Positions 15,715 through 22,447 of a stretch of 25,165 bases of DNA are shown one piece after another (positions within the stretch are counted from its first letter, which is position 1; every line of letters begins with the position of its first letter). Origin of the DNA: an uncultured Ignavibacteria bacterium (GTDB lineage: Bacteria; Bacteroidota; Ignavibacteria; Tepidaquicellales; Tepidaquicellaceae); contig CALEVL010000288.1 in NCBI GenBank assembly GCA_937924675.1, positions 1 to 25,165 of the forward strand, written 5' to 3'. Under the pieces are notes generated by a model. The model searched no databases. It worked only from the letters and a program-made list of their open reading frames with translations, and had not been told where the DNA came from. Position numbers and translations under genes: made by a program.

Positions 15715-16262
15715 ATAGAAGATTGATTAAATGAAAAAACTTTTTTGATGATTATGAATTGCAGTTTGAAATGAACAGTAGGGTGATTATTCTAAGCGGT
15801 AAAAACTGACAATCATTGCTCAGTCGGGATAATTATTACAGAAAGGTGTTCAGCTTTTGCTGAAAAATATTTCCTTCTTATTTACTTGCAGAAATTATCA
15901 GTATGCTGATTTAGAAAGGCAATTGTGAATGCGACGCCTGCAAATTGATATGAATGCACGTGAAAGAGTTGAATAATCTCTTGACCGAATTCAAGATAGA
16001 GTAATAATACGACTAAAGACAGTACAAAGCAGAATTTTGATATTTTCAGTACTTTGGGATTTGAAAGATCAAATCCTTCTCGCATTAAATAGACTGTTTA
16101 GAAGCATTGAAGTAAGTAGTAAATGCAGTTATCATTGCACAGGTCCTTTACAGAGTTGTGACAACCATAGGAACAGTAAAGGTTAATCCGGCTCAAATGA
16201 AACTCCCCGCCGCAAGCAGCAGGGAATTGAACCCTAAGAGATAAACTCAAAAATAGAACAAT
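15715..16262. other. 548-bp gap with one doubtful small frame and hairpins
   Basis: Contains a small minus-strand frame (15882-16085), a 6-bp hairpin TTCAGC-TTTT-GCTGAA (15849-15864) and an imperfect GC-rich hairpin CCCCGCCGCAAGCAGCAGGG (16205-16224) 38 bp before carbonic anhydrase. The last resembles REP-like hairpins scattered in many genomes. Nothing else is seen. Confidence 0.5.
15882..16085 (-). CDS. Possible small membrane protein
   Basis: A 67-codon frame with ATG start. It encodes a polar N-terminus (MREGFDLSNPKVLKISKF), a strong hydrophobic helix FVLSLVVLLLYLEF (about 20-33) and a second moderately hydrophobic stretch (FAGVAFTIAF). Composition is protein-like and no longer frame overlaps it. 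There is no Shine-Dalgarno sequence or convincing promoter, and I do not recognise a family, so it may be spurious. Confidence 0.35.
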   Translation of the reverse strand: MREGFDLSNPKVLKISKFCFVLSLVVLLLYLEFGQEIIQLFHVHSYQFAGVAFTIAFLNQHTDNFCK

Positions 16263-16913
16263 ATGGCTCTTGATTTTACTAAGGTGTTTGAGAACAACAG
16301 AAAGTGGGTAAGTGCCAAACTCTCGCTTGATCCAAACTATTTTGAGGATCTGGCAATGGGTCAACATCCGGAGTTGCTTTACATAGGATGTTCCGACAGC
16401 AGGGTTACTGCCGAGGACTTGATGGGTGCCGAACCGGGTGAAGTGTTCATCCACAGAAATCTGGCTAACCTTGTTATAAGCACGGATAATAACCTGAATG
16501 CGGTGGTTCAATTTGCCGTAGAGCAGTTGAAGGTCAAGCACATAATAGTTTGCGGACATTATGATTGCGGAGGCGTCAAAGCGGCTTTGTATCCAAGCGA
16601 TATGGGTCAACTCAACAGCTGGCTACAAACGCTAAGAGATGTTTACAGATATCACATTTCTGAACTTGACGCAATTACTGACAGACAAAAACGCTTTGAC
16701 CGTCTCGTAGAGCTCAACGTTAAGGAGCAGTGTATCAATCTTGTCAAGATCGACCATGTGCAAAAATCATGGGACAAGACCGGGAGTCCTGAAATTCATG
16801 GATGGGTGTTTGATGTGCGTACCGGCAAGCTGATCGATCTCGAACTCGATGTGAAAGAGATATTTGAGGAAGTTAGAAACATTTACGGGCTTACGCCAAA
16901 TTCAAAGCCGTAG
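16263..16913 (+). CDS. Beta-class carbonic anhydrase
   Basis: A 216-residue zinc enzyme interconverting CO2 and bicarbonate in the cytoplasm. Zinc ligands are Cys43 (IGCSDSR, with the Asp45-Arg47 dyad), and His99 and Cys102 in VCGHYDCGG. HRNLANLV (64-71) is the conserved active-site segment. The C-terminal SPEIHGWVFDVRTGKLIDL is standard for bacterial (clade B) enzymes. The start at 16263 gives the usual N-terminus. It precedes the second arsenic locus by 103 bp, but that gap contains its own promoter and operator, so the two are probably separate units. Confidence 0.96.
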   Translation: MALDFTKVFENNRKWVSAKLSLDPNYFEDLAMGQHPELLYIGCSDSRVTAEDLMGAEPGEVFIHRNLANLVISTDNNLNAVVQFAVEQLKVKHIIVCGHYDCGGVKAALYPSDMGQLNSWLQTLRDVYRYHISELDAITDRQKRFDRLVELNVKEQCINLVKIDHVQKSWDKTGSPEIHGWVFDVRTGKLIDLELDVKEIFEEVRNIYGLTPNSKP

Positions 16914-16968
16914 CGAACCGGCAACCTATAGCCGGCATAAAAAAAATTACACCCTTGTGAAAATTGTC

Positions 16969-16998
16969 TTGCATGTTAAAACTATTATCGTAATTTTA
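16969..16998 (+). promoter_or_regulatory. Promoter of the arsR-arsM-acr3 locus
   Basis: TTG (16969-16971), a 19-nt spacer and TAATTTTA (16991-16998) match the TTG-N19-TAnnTTTG type with one mismatch. The -7 box lies inside the 16985-17004 palindrome, so a bound repressor would block it. Confidence 0.5.
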
Positions 16999-17004
16999 CG
17001 ATAA
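16985..17004. promoter_or_regulatory. ArsR operator, copy 1 (perfect palindrome)
   Basis: TTATCGTAATTTTACGATAA is a perfect 9-bp inverted repeat around TT, 12 nt before the arsR start. The sequence recurs with two changes ahead of arsM. The self-regulated ArsR family commonly binds such imperfect 12-2-12 type palindromes; that this ArsR binds here is inferred. Confidence 0.75.
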
Positions 17005-17016
17005 ATAAAATTTGCA

Positions 17017-17349
17017 ATGGGATTAACAAAGTCAGAAGAGTTTTCCGTTAAAGACAACAGGATAGCAAAATTCGCAAAGGCATTATCGCATCCGGCAAGA
17101 GTGGCGATCATGAAATTGCTTCTCAAGCAGAACGCCTGCATCTGCGGTGACATAGTAGATGTATTGCCGCTGTCACAGAGTACAGTCTCACAACACCTTA
17201 AAGAGCTTAAGAACGCCGGACTCATTAAGGGTGACATTGAAGGTGCAACAGTTTGTTACTGCGTGGATATGAAAGAATTGAAGACCGCACAGGATTGTCT
17301 TAATGAGCTGTTTGACAGTTGCAAACGAACAACGGCAGAGTGCTGTTGA
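17017..17349 (+). CDS. arsR: ArsR-family repressor (locus 2)
   Basis: A 110-residue winged-helix repressor. The DNA-binding core runs AKFAKALSHPARVAIMKLLL (18-37), NACICGDIVDVLPLSQSTVS (39-58) and QHLKELKNAG. Cys41 and Cys43 (CIC) replace the CVC pair of the locus-1 ArsR. The C-terminus adds more cysteines (DSCKRTTAECC: Cys101, Cys109, Cys110) after VCYCVDMKEL, a cysteine-rich tail that could supply extra As(III) ligands. It is only distantly similar to the locus-1 regulator, so the two arsenic loci probably respond to different thresholds or species. The gene sits directly under a palindromic operator and 54 bp ahead of arsM. Confidence 0.94.
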   Translation: MGLTKSEEFSVKDNRIAKFAKALSHPARVAIMKLLLKQNACICGDIVDVLPLSQSTVSQHLKELKNAGLIKGDIEGATVCYCVDMKELKTAQDCLNELFDSCKRTTAECC

Positions 17350-17365
17350 ATTTTTTTGCCTAAAA

Positions 17366-17385
17366 TAATCGCAATTTTACGATAA
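17366..17385. promoter_or_regulatory. ArsR operator, copy 2
   Basis: TAATCGCAATTTTACGATAA differs from the copy before arsR at two of 20 positions, both in the left arm; the right arm is identical. It lies 18 nt before the arsM start, which implies a second point of repression between arsR and arsM. No good -33/-7 pair at proper spacing was found here. Confidence 0.65.
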
Positions 17386-17403
17386 ACTAAAACAAAACGC
17401 ACA

Positions 17404-18216
17404 ATGAAAACTGCAGATGAACTAAAAGAAACAGTGAAACAGAAATACGGCGAGATCGCGATGCAAAGCAAAGAAACAAACGAATCATCATGCTGCGGAT
17501 CGGGATGCTGCTCCGATGAAGCATACAATATAATGAATGATGACTACGGGACTCTTAAGGGTTACAATCCTGAAGCTGACCTCGGACTAGGTTGCGGCTT
17601 GCCGACACAGTTTGCAAAGATAAAGAAAGGAGATACTGTAATTGATCTTGGTTCAGGAGCCGGCAATGACTGCTTTGTTGCCAGGGCAGAAACCGGTGAA
17701 GAAGGCAAAGTGATCGGAATTGATTTCACACCGGCAATGATTGAAAAAGCAAGGACTAATGCCGCGAAGCTTGGATTTTCAAATGTTCAATTCATACAGG
17801 GTGATATTGATAAAATGCCTGTTGAAGATAACACAGCCGATGTGATAGTCAGCAACTGCGTTTTGAATCTTGTTCCCGATAAGAATGCCGTATTCAGTGA
17901 GATGTTCCGAGTTACAAAACCCGGTGGTCATTTCAGTATCTCTGATATTGTGCTGGTTGGTGAACTGCCGGAAGCACTCAAGCAGGATGCTATGATGTAT
18001 GCAGGTTGTGTATCAGGAGCCATTCAGAAAAATGAGTATCTTGGTCTGATTGAAAAGAATGGCTTTACAAATGTAACTTTGCAAAAGGAGAAAGTAATTG
18101 TACTTCCGGATGATATACTGAAGAACTATCTGAATGATGAGGAACTTTCACAATACAAAGACGGAAATGCCGGAATATTCAGCATTACAGTATATGCTGA
18201 AAAACCCTCTGCATAA
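17404..18216 (+). CDS. arsM: Arsenite S-adenosylmethionine methyltransferase
   Basis: It methylates As(III) using SAM, yielding methylarsenite and further methylated products. The 270-residue protein has the SAM-binding motif VIDLGSGAGNDCFVA (79-93) followed by GIDFTPAMIEKAR. The three conserved As(III)-binding cysteines are all present: LGLGCGLPTQFA (Cys64), VSNCVLNLVPD (Cys152) and YAGCVSGAI (Cys202), corresponding to Cys72/174/224 of the algal enzyme. An N-terminal CCGSGCC (Cys30, 31, 35, 36) forms an additional vicinal-cysteine cluster seen in many bacterial ArsM proteins. It follows arsR under an operator copy and precedes acr3 by 33 bp. Confidence 0.96.
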   Translation: MKTADELKETVKQKYGEIAMQSKETNESSCCGSGCCSDEAYNIMNDDYGTLKGYNPEADLGLGCGLPTQFAKIKKGDTVIDLGSGAGNDCFVARAETGEEGKVIGIDFTPAMIEKARTNAAKLGFSNVQFIQGDIDKMPVEDNTADVIVSNCVLNLVPDKNAVFSEMFRVTKPGGHFSISDIVLVGELPEALKQDAMMYAGCVSGAIQKNEYLGLIEKNGFTNVTLQKEKVIVLPDDILKNYLNDEELSQYKDGNAGIFSITVYAEKPSA

Positions 18217-18249
18217 TTAACACTGACACAAACAATCAAACCAATTTGA

Positions 18250-19323
18250 ATGACAGCAGAAAAATGCGCACCGGTTCATGGTAGAGCTAAGTTAAGCTTT
18301 TTGGATCGATATCTGACACTATGGATATTTCTTGCTATGCTATTGGGAGTTGCGATAGGATTTCTCTTTCCGTCTTCATCAACATTCATAAACTCCCTTT
18401 CGAGCGGAACAACCAACATCCCGCTGGCGATCGGTCTGATACTTATGATGTATCCACCTCTGGCAAAAGTGAGATACGAAAAAATGGGTGAGGTTTTCCG
18501 CAATACAAAAATCCTCGGCGTGTCACTTCTGCTGAACTGGGTGATAGGTCCGATTCTGATGTTTGTACTTGCAGTGCTGTTCCTGCACAGCTATCCTGAA
18601 TACATGGTTGGATTGATATTGATTGGCATTGCACGATGTATAGCAATGGTGATTGTCTGGAATGAGCTTGCTGAAGGAAACCGCGAATATGCGGCCGGAC
18701 TTGTTGCGCTGAACAGTATTTTCCAGGTACTGCTTTACAGCGTCTATGCTTATGTCTTCATAACTGTGCTGCCGCAATGGATCGGTCTTGAAGGCATTGA
18801 GGTGCAGGTTACCATCGGGCAGATCGCAGAAAGCGTAGCGATCTATTTGGGTATTCCATTCGCGGCAGGTGTCATCAGCCGCTATGCATTGATCAAAGCA
18901 AAAGGTGAAGAATGGTTTGAGAATAAATATGTACCGATAATCTCACCAATAACTCTGATAGCTCTGTTGTTTACGATCATTATAATGTTCAGCCTGAAGG
19001 GTGAGCTGATAGTTCAGATTCCAATGGATGTACTAAGAATTGCCGTTCCTCTTGTTATATATTTTGCCGTCATGTTTTTGGTGAGTTTCTTTCTGGCAAA
19101 AAAACTCGGTGCTGATTATTCCAAGAATGCATCGATCTCCTTCACTGCGGCAGGAAATAATTTTGAACTGGCAATCGCGGTTGCAATAGGTGTCTTCGGA
19201 ATTAACAGCGGACAGGCATTTGCGGGAGTGATTGGTCCGCTGGTTGAAGTGCCTGCACTGATCCTGCTTGTGAATGTTGCATTCTGGCTGAGGGATAAGT
19301 ATTACAAGACAGTTGAAAATTGA
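18250..19323 (+). CDS. acr3: Arsenite efflux transporter Acr3
   Basis: A 357-residue inner-membrane As(III)/H+ antiporter of the BART superfamily with ten hydrophobic segments. The two residues essential in characterised Acr3 are present: the cysteine in IGIARCIAMVIVWNELAEG (Cys130) and the glutamate in GPLVEVPALI (Glu333). FTAAGNNFELAIAVAIGVFG (299-318) is the other family signature. It is 33 bp downstream of arsM and probably co-transcribed with it. The short sequence after it (19324-19440) holds two rough repeats of GAAAGTT plus CTTCG and no clear terminator. Confidence 0.96.
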   Translation: MTAEKCAPVHGRAKLSFLDRYLTLWIFLAMLLGVAIGFLFPSSSTFINSLSSGTTNIPLAIGLILMMYPPLAKVRYEKMGEVFRNTKILGVSLLLNWVIGPILMFVLAVLFLHSYPEYMVGLILIGIARCIAMVIVWNELAEGNREYAAGLVALNSIFQVLLYSVYAYVFITVLPQWIGLEGIEVQVTIGQIAESVAIYLGIPFAAGVISRYALIKAKGEEWFENKYVPIISPITLIALLFTIIIMFSLKGELIVQIPMDVLRIAVPLVIYFAVMFLVSFFLAKKLGADYSKNASISFTAAGNNFELAIAVAIGVFGINSGQAFAGVIGPLVEVPALILLVNVAFWLRDKYYKTVEN

Positions 19324-19440
19324 AAGTTACTGCGAAGCCGTCCTTCGGAAAGAATTGAAAATAGAAAGTTGCCTACCCTTCGCATACGGAAAAATTGAAA
19401 TCCATACGAAGTGAGACCTTCTAAAATCAAAACATAAAAA

Positions 19441-19791
19441 ATGAATAATGATAAATGGCAGTGGCCTGAAGAACTTGATGCAATGACCGCTGCGCCGGAG
19501 CATCACAAACTTCTGCTTGAGAATGAAAGTGTCCGTGTTCTCGATACATGCATTCCTCCGGGTGAAAGAACGGCAGTTCACACGCACAAGTGGCCGGCGA
19601 CATATTACGTCATAAGCTGGTCGGATTTTATCAGGTATGATGACAAAGGAAACGTCATGCTTGATTCACGAAATCTCAACAAAGCGCTAAGCCCGGGCAC
19701 AGCGATGTGGTCCGAACCGCTGATTCCTCATTCATTAGAAAACTGCGGCACACAGGATATCCGGGTAATAAGTGTTGAGATTAAGAAGTGA
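19441..19791 (+). CDS. Small single-domain cupin protein
   Basis: A 116-residue cytoplasmic protein. The cupin motif 1 is PPGERTAVHTHKWPATYYVI (about 39-58) with two candidate metal-binding histidines. A second half AMWSEPLIPHSLENCGTQDI contains the matching PxxxHxxxN-like motif. The opening APEHHKLLLENESVRVLDT is characteristic of a widespread family of small cupins with no settled function. It lies 117 bp after acr3 in the same direction and may belong to the arsenic locus or be independent; no direct evidence decides. Confidence 0.85.
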   Translation: MNNDKWQWPEELDAMTAAPEHHKLLLENESVRVLDTCIPPGERTAVHTHKWPATYYVISWSDFIRYDDKGNVMLDSRNLNKALSPGTAMWSEPLIPHSLENCGTQDIRVISVEIKK

Positions 19792-19813
19792 ATTAAACTC
19801 AGGAATTGTATTG

Positions 19814-19840
19814 GTTTCTCATGAGTGCGCCCTGAGAAAC
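19814..19840. repeat. 8-bp stem-loop between convergent genes
   Basis: GTTTCTCA and TGAGAAAC flank an 11-nt loop in the 189-bp gap between the cupin gene and the convergent DUF6515-like gene. It could act as a two-way terminator but lacks a T-run. Confidence 0.35.
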
Positions 19841-19980
19841 TGCCGGAATGAAGGAATATTCTTCACTGCGCAGTCCGCGCAAGACTCTGCATGAACAAGA
19901 ATCTCCGCCCGGACTCTCTTCGATTCCAAAATTTTTTAGTTGATGAAAATGAACTGTGTCAGAGAAAACTGTTCTCTGTT

Positions 19981-20874
19981 CTAACCTTCATACTTGACAA
20001 CCTCATACGCATCCTGCCCGTTATGAATAATTGGCTGGTAGAATGCGCCGCTATATTTTATGAGCTTATTGCCCTGAAGATCAACTTCTTTGCCGCCTTC
20101 AGGAAGGTTGTATACTATAGCGCCGACGGGAGCTGAAACAACTTTGTATTTTCCGTTAATGCTCTCATAGAATACTCCGCCGTAATAGTAATAAGTCTTG
20201 CCGTTAACATCAGATGTAGTATATCCTGACGGGAGACTTGTGATCTCGGTTCCTGAGGGTGCTTCAACAACTTTGTATCCGTCATCAACTTGCTGATAAT
20301 ACACTCCCTGATCATAGTAGTAGTAATTATCTGAAGCTGACACTGCTATAGCAGAAGCCGTAAGAATTGTAACAAACGCTCCGACCGGATACCAGTATGC
20401 ACCCCAGCCGTACGGAGAATACGGATGATAGTAATATGGCCTGTATCCGCTGTAGTTATAGCCATGATAAATATTCACATCGTTGTCGTAGTAGTTATTT
20501 CTGTTGTCGTTGAAATTGTTTTCCCTGTCGCCGAGATTTCCTTCCCTGTCGCCATTGTTTCCGCGGTTTATATCACGGTCACCTTTGGCATCTTTGTTAC
20601 GATTACCGACATCTGTGTTTTTGTTGCCAAGATCCTTGTTCCGGTTAACATCACCTGTGTTGACCTTGTTGCGATTTGTGCCCTGATTCTTGTAAGTCCG
20701 GTTAGTATTGGATCTGTTAATGTTGCCTCCGTTTATCTTGCCGCTGTTCATACTTCTTCCAGACATGCTGGAACCTCTTGATCCTCTCATTCTTTGAGCA
20801 CTGCTGTCGTCCGGTGTAAGTGCAATGGCAAAGATAGAGAATATGAAGACTGTTAAAAAGATTTTTACTGACAT
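19981..20874 (-). CDS. Exported DUF6515-like protein with Asn/Arg/Gly-rich repeats
   Basis: A 297-residue protein with signal peptide MSVKIFLTVFIFSIFAIALT (cleavage probably near DDSSAQ). Residues about 28-125 are a low-complexity region of NRN, NKD and GDRE-type repeats. A Tyr/Pro-rich segment (YYYHPYSPYGWGAYWYP) precedes one hydrophobic helix (GAFVTILTASAIAVSA, about 165-180). The C-terminal part has three similar units: YYYDQGVYYQQVDDGYKVVE, YYYGGVFYESINGKYKVVSA and KYSGAFYQPIIHNGQDAYEV, each followed by GTEITSLP-type turns. This repeated end is the DUF6515 pattern as I recall it. Function is unknown; it is likely surface or envelope located. It lies 12 bp after the DUF2092-like gene and is co-transcribed with it. 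Confidence 0.85.
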   Translation of the reverse strand: MSVKIFLTVFIFSIFAIALTPDDSSAQRMRGSRGSSMSGRSMNSGKINGGNINRSNTNRTYKNQGTNRNKVNTGDVNRNKDLGNKNTDVGNRNKDAKGDRDINRGNNGDREGNLGDRENNFNDNRNNYYDNDVNIYHGYNYSGYRPYYYHPYSPYGWGAYWYPVGAFVTILTASAIAVSASDNYYYYDQGVYYQQVDDGYKVVEAPSGTEITSLPSGYTTSDVNGKTYYYYGGVFYESINGKYKVVSAPVGAIVYNLPEGGKEVDLQGNKLIKYSGAFYQPIIHNGQDAYEVVKYEG

Positions 20875-20886
20875 TATCGTTTTGAT

Positions 20887-21627
20887 TTAATTTCCGCTTT
20901 GAATGAGTTTGACTTGTTTTGCACCTTCAGGAATCTTGAACTTGAATTTCGATTCTTCAAAATATTCATTCAGCTTCCAGTCTGAATAAGTTATGCTGTA
21001 TCTTGGATTCCCCGGTTTCAAGATATACACCAGCGACAATCTCTCCAGGAGATAGCGTCCATCGGATGATACCCATATTTGGAATGTCATATCATCTCTT
21101 GCACCTGCTATATGGTAGCATTCGTTCACACCTATCATTGCCAGTCCCAGATAAATCAGATTGTTTGACGTTGCAAGAATATTGTCCACAAAATCCGGGT
21201 AGAAAACATCTGTTCCGGGAAACTCAATTCCGTAATAGCCGCTCAAAGAATCAATAAACTCAACAAGACTCATAGATGCAAGAGCAGTGGCGTATTGATT
21301 CTTATCATGAGAATAGAGGCTGAATGATTCACCATCGCTAAAAAATTCTCTGTGCCCCTTGTCACCCTTCTTTTCCATATACATTCTGTTCGGGGCTTTC
21401 AGAATTATGTTGCCGAATTCACCGTGAGTGATGAGTCCGAATTCATCATTTGGAATATCATTCTCGGCAACAAAACTGAAGCTGCATGATTCAAGCTCGC
21501 CAATATTATAGGTCATGCTGTCAAGTATTGATATTGCGATTGTATCATATTGAGCAAATGATCTGTTTGTTGTAAATGTGACGAACAACAGAATCAAGAA
21601 TACGGAAGTAAGATAGTATCTTTTCAT
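20887..21627 (-). CDS. Exported DUF2092-family protein
   Basis: The start at 21627 gives signal peptide MKRYYLTSVFLILLFVTFTT and is preceded by AAAAGGAAAT; the frame extends to 21696 without a sensible N-terminus. The mature protein (246 aa in all) shows the LolA-like DUF2092 pattern: SILDSMTYNIGELESCSFSF, ILKAPNRMYMEKKGDKGHRE with FFSDGESFSLYSHDKNQYAT, FIDSLSGYYGIEFPGTDVFY, and YHIAGARDDMTFQIWVSSDG before LVYILKPGNPRYSITYSDW. DUF2092 proteins are predicted periplasmic beta-sheet proteins of unknown role. It heads a two-gene unit with the DUF6515-like protein, and I think this pairing recurs in other bacteria, though I could not check. Confidence 0.86.
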   Translation of the reverse strand: MKRYYLTSVFLILLFVTFTTNRSFAQYDTIAISILDSMTYNIGELESCSFSFVAENDIPNDEFGLITHGEFGNIILKAPNRMYMEKKGDKGHREFFSDGESFSLYSHDKNQYATALASMSLVEFIDSLSGYYGIEFPGTDVFYPDFVDNILATSNNLIYLGLAMIGVNECYHIAGARDDMTFQIWVSSDGRYLLERLSLVYILKPGNPRYSITYSDWKLNEYFEESKFKFKIPEGAKQVKLIQSGN

Positions 21628-21675
21628 TATATGAGATTTCCTTTTGTGATTATTGTCACTGAAGTTATAAAATCC

Positions 21676-21693
21676 TTGAGTAATATTACTTAA
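21676..21693. promoter_or_regulatory. Near-perfect palindrome upstream of the DUF2092/DUF6515 unit
   Basis: TTGAGTAATATTACTTAA has a perfect 12-bp core (AGTAATATTACT, 21679-21690) and only one mismatched pair outside it. It lies 49 nt upstream of the 21627 start codon, a position typical of operators. The binding protein is unknown. Confidence 0.4.
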
Positions 21694-21783
21694 CAAATCT
21701 AATTATAGTAAGTGTATTCTTCAACGCAAGTATTAGCGGGTAAATATCTGACTCACATCCCTTTCGCGGTTAAGTTTGCTTTT

Positions 21784-22345
21784 GCCACGAATACACGAAT
21801 ATTAAATATGGAATTGAACTTAACGGAAGATGTAATGAAAAGAGTCAGGACAAGTTCCTAAGCTCAATATTTCTAATTTTTAATTTCTAATTGCTCCTAT
21901 TCGTGGCTAACAATAATTTTGCCACGAATACACGAATATTAAATATGGAATTGAACTTAACGGAAGATGTGATGAAAAGAGCAAGAATTAGTTCCCAAGC
22001 TCAATATTTCTAATTTCTAATTCTCAATTTCTAATTTCTCCTATTCGTGGCTAACAATGCTTTTGCCACGAATACACGAATATTAATAGGGAAAATGAAC
22101 TTAGCATAAAATTTGAAGGAGATGAAGATGGAGTGAAGACAAGGCATCCACACGCTCTCTAAATCTAATTTCTAATTATGAATTTCTAATTGCTCTTATT
22201 CGTGGTTATCAAAGCTATTGCCACGAATGTACGAATAAAATCAGCAAATGAACCTAACCTAAAATGTGATAGAGAAGGAGTAGAGACAATATGTCAAGCT
22301 CTTTATTTCTAATTTCTAATTAAAAATTTCTAATTGCTCTTAATA
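21784..22345 (+). repeat. Dispersed 140-bp repeat, locus B (four tandem copies)
   Basis: Units start GCCACGAAT at 21784, 21921, 22065 and 22220 (lengths 137, 144, 155 and about 126). Each contains GAACTTAAC or a variant, an AAGCTC/GCTCT segment, several TTTCTAAT 8-mers, and ends CTATTCGTGGC (the last has lost this end). At each junction ATTCGTGG(C) and (G)CCACGAAT can pair across about 13 nt. Units 1 and 2 are nearly identical in their first half; units 3 and 4 have diverged. There is no coding potential in any frame beyond short stretches. Confidence 0.85.
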
Positions 22346-22417
22346 AATGGAAGAAAAGGGTCCTCCTCCGTATGTATAGAATTTCAACTGAATCATGTAA
22401 CTCATATTCATAAATCT

Positions 22418-22425
22418 TATTTTTG
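22418..22425 (+). promoter_or_regulatory. -7 box of SPFFNK paralogue 2
   Basis: TATTTTTG fits TAnnTTTG exactly, 22 nt before the ATG at 22448. At 20-nt spacing the -33 triplet is ATG rather than TTG. Confidence 0.45.
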
Positions 22426-22447
22426 CATACGTATCAAACACATCTCA

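Larger units (their letters stand above)
21628..22447. other. Gene-free region between the DUF2092-like gene and SPFFNK paralogue 2
   Basis: 820 bp with the palindrome (21676-21693), the tandem repeat array (21784-22345) and a promoter -7 box (22418-22425). The remaining bases show nothing recognisable. Confidence 0.7.

Noticed and set aside
16209..16236. tRNA fragment: the reverse strand reads GGGTTCAATTCCC like a T-arm
   Set aside because: No acceptor, D-arm or anticodon arm can be folded around it; the match is limited to this short segment beside an imperfect hairpin.
16098..16610. 170-codon minus-strand frame over the carbonic anhydrase start
   Set aside because: It lies mostly antisense to a certain carbonic anhydrase gene and its translation resembles no protein.
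19891..20136. 81-codon plus-strand frame after the cupin gene
   Set aside because: Two thirds of it overlap the DUF6515-like gene on the other strand and no ribosome-binding site or family supports it.
20425..20781. Hydrophobic plus-strand frame of 118 codons
   Set aside because: Its valine/isoleucine-rich composition is the antisense image of the Asn/Asp/Arg-rich repeats of the DUF6515-like gene.
21784..22345. CRISPR array
   Set aside because: The repeated unit is about 140 bp, the units diverge along their whole length and there are no short constant repeats with unique spacers or cas genes.
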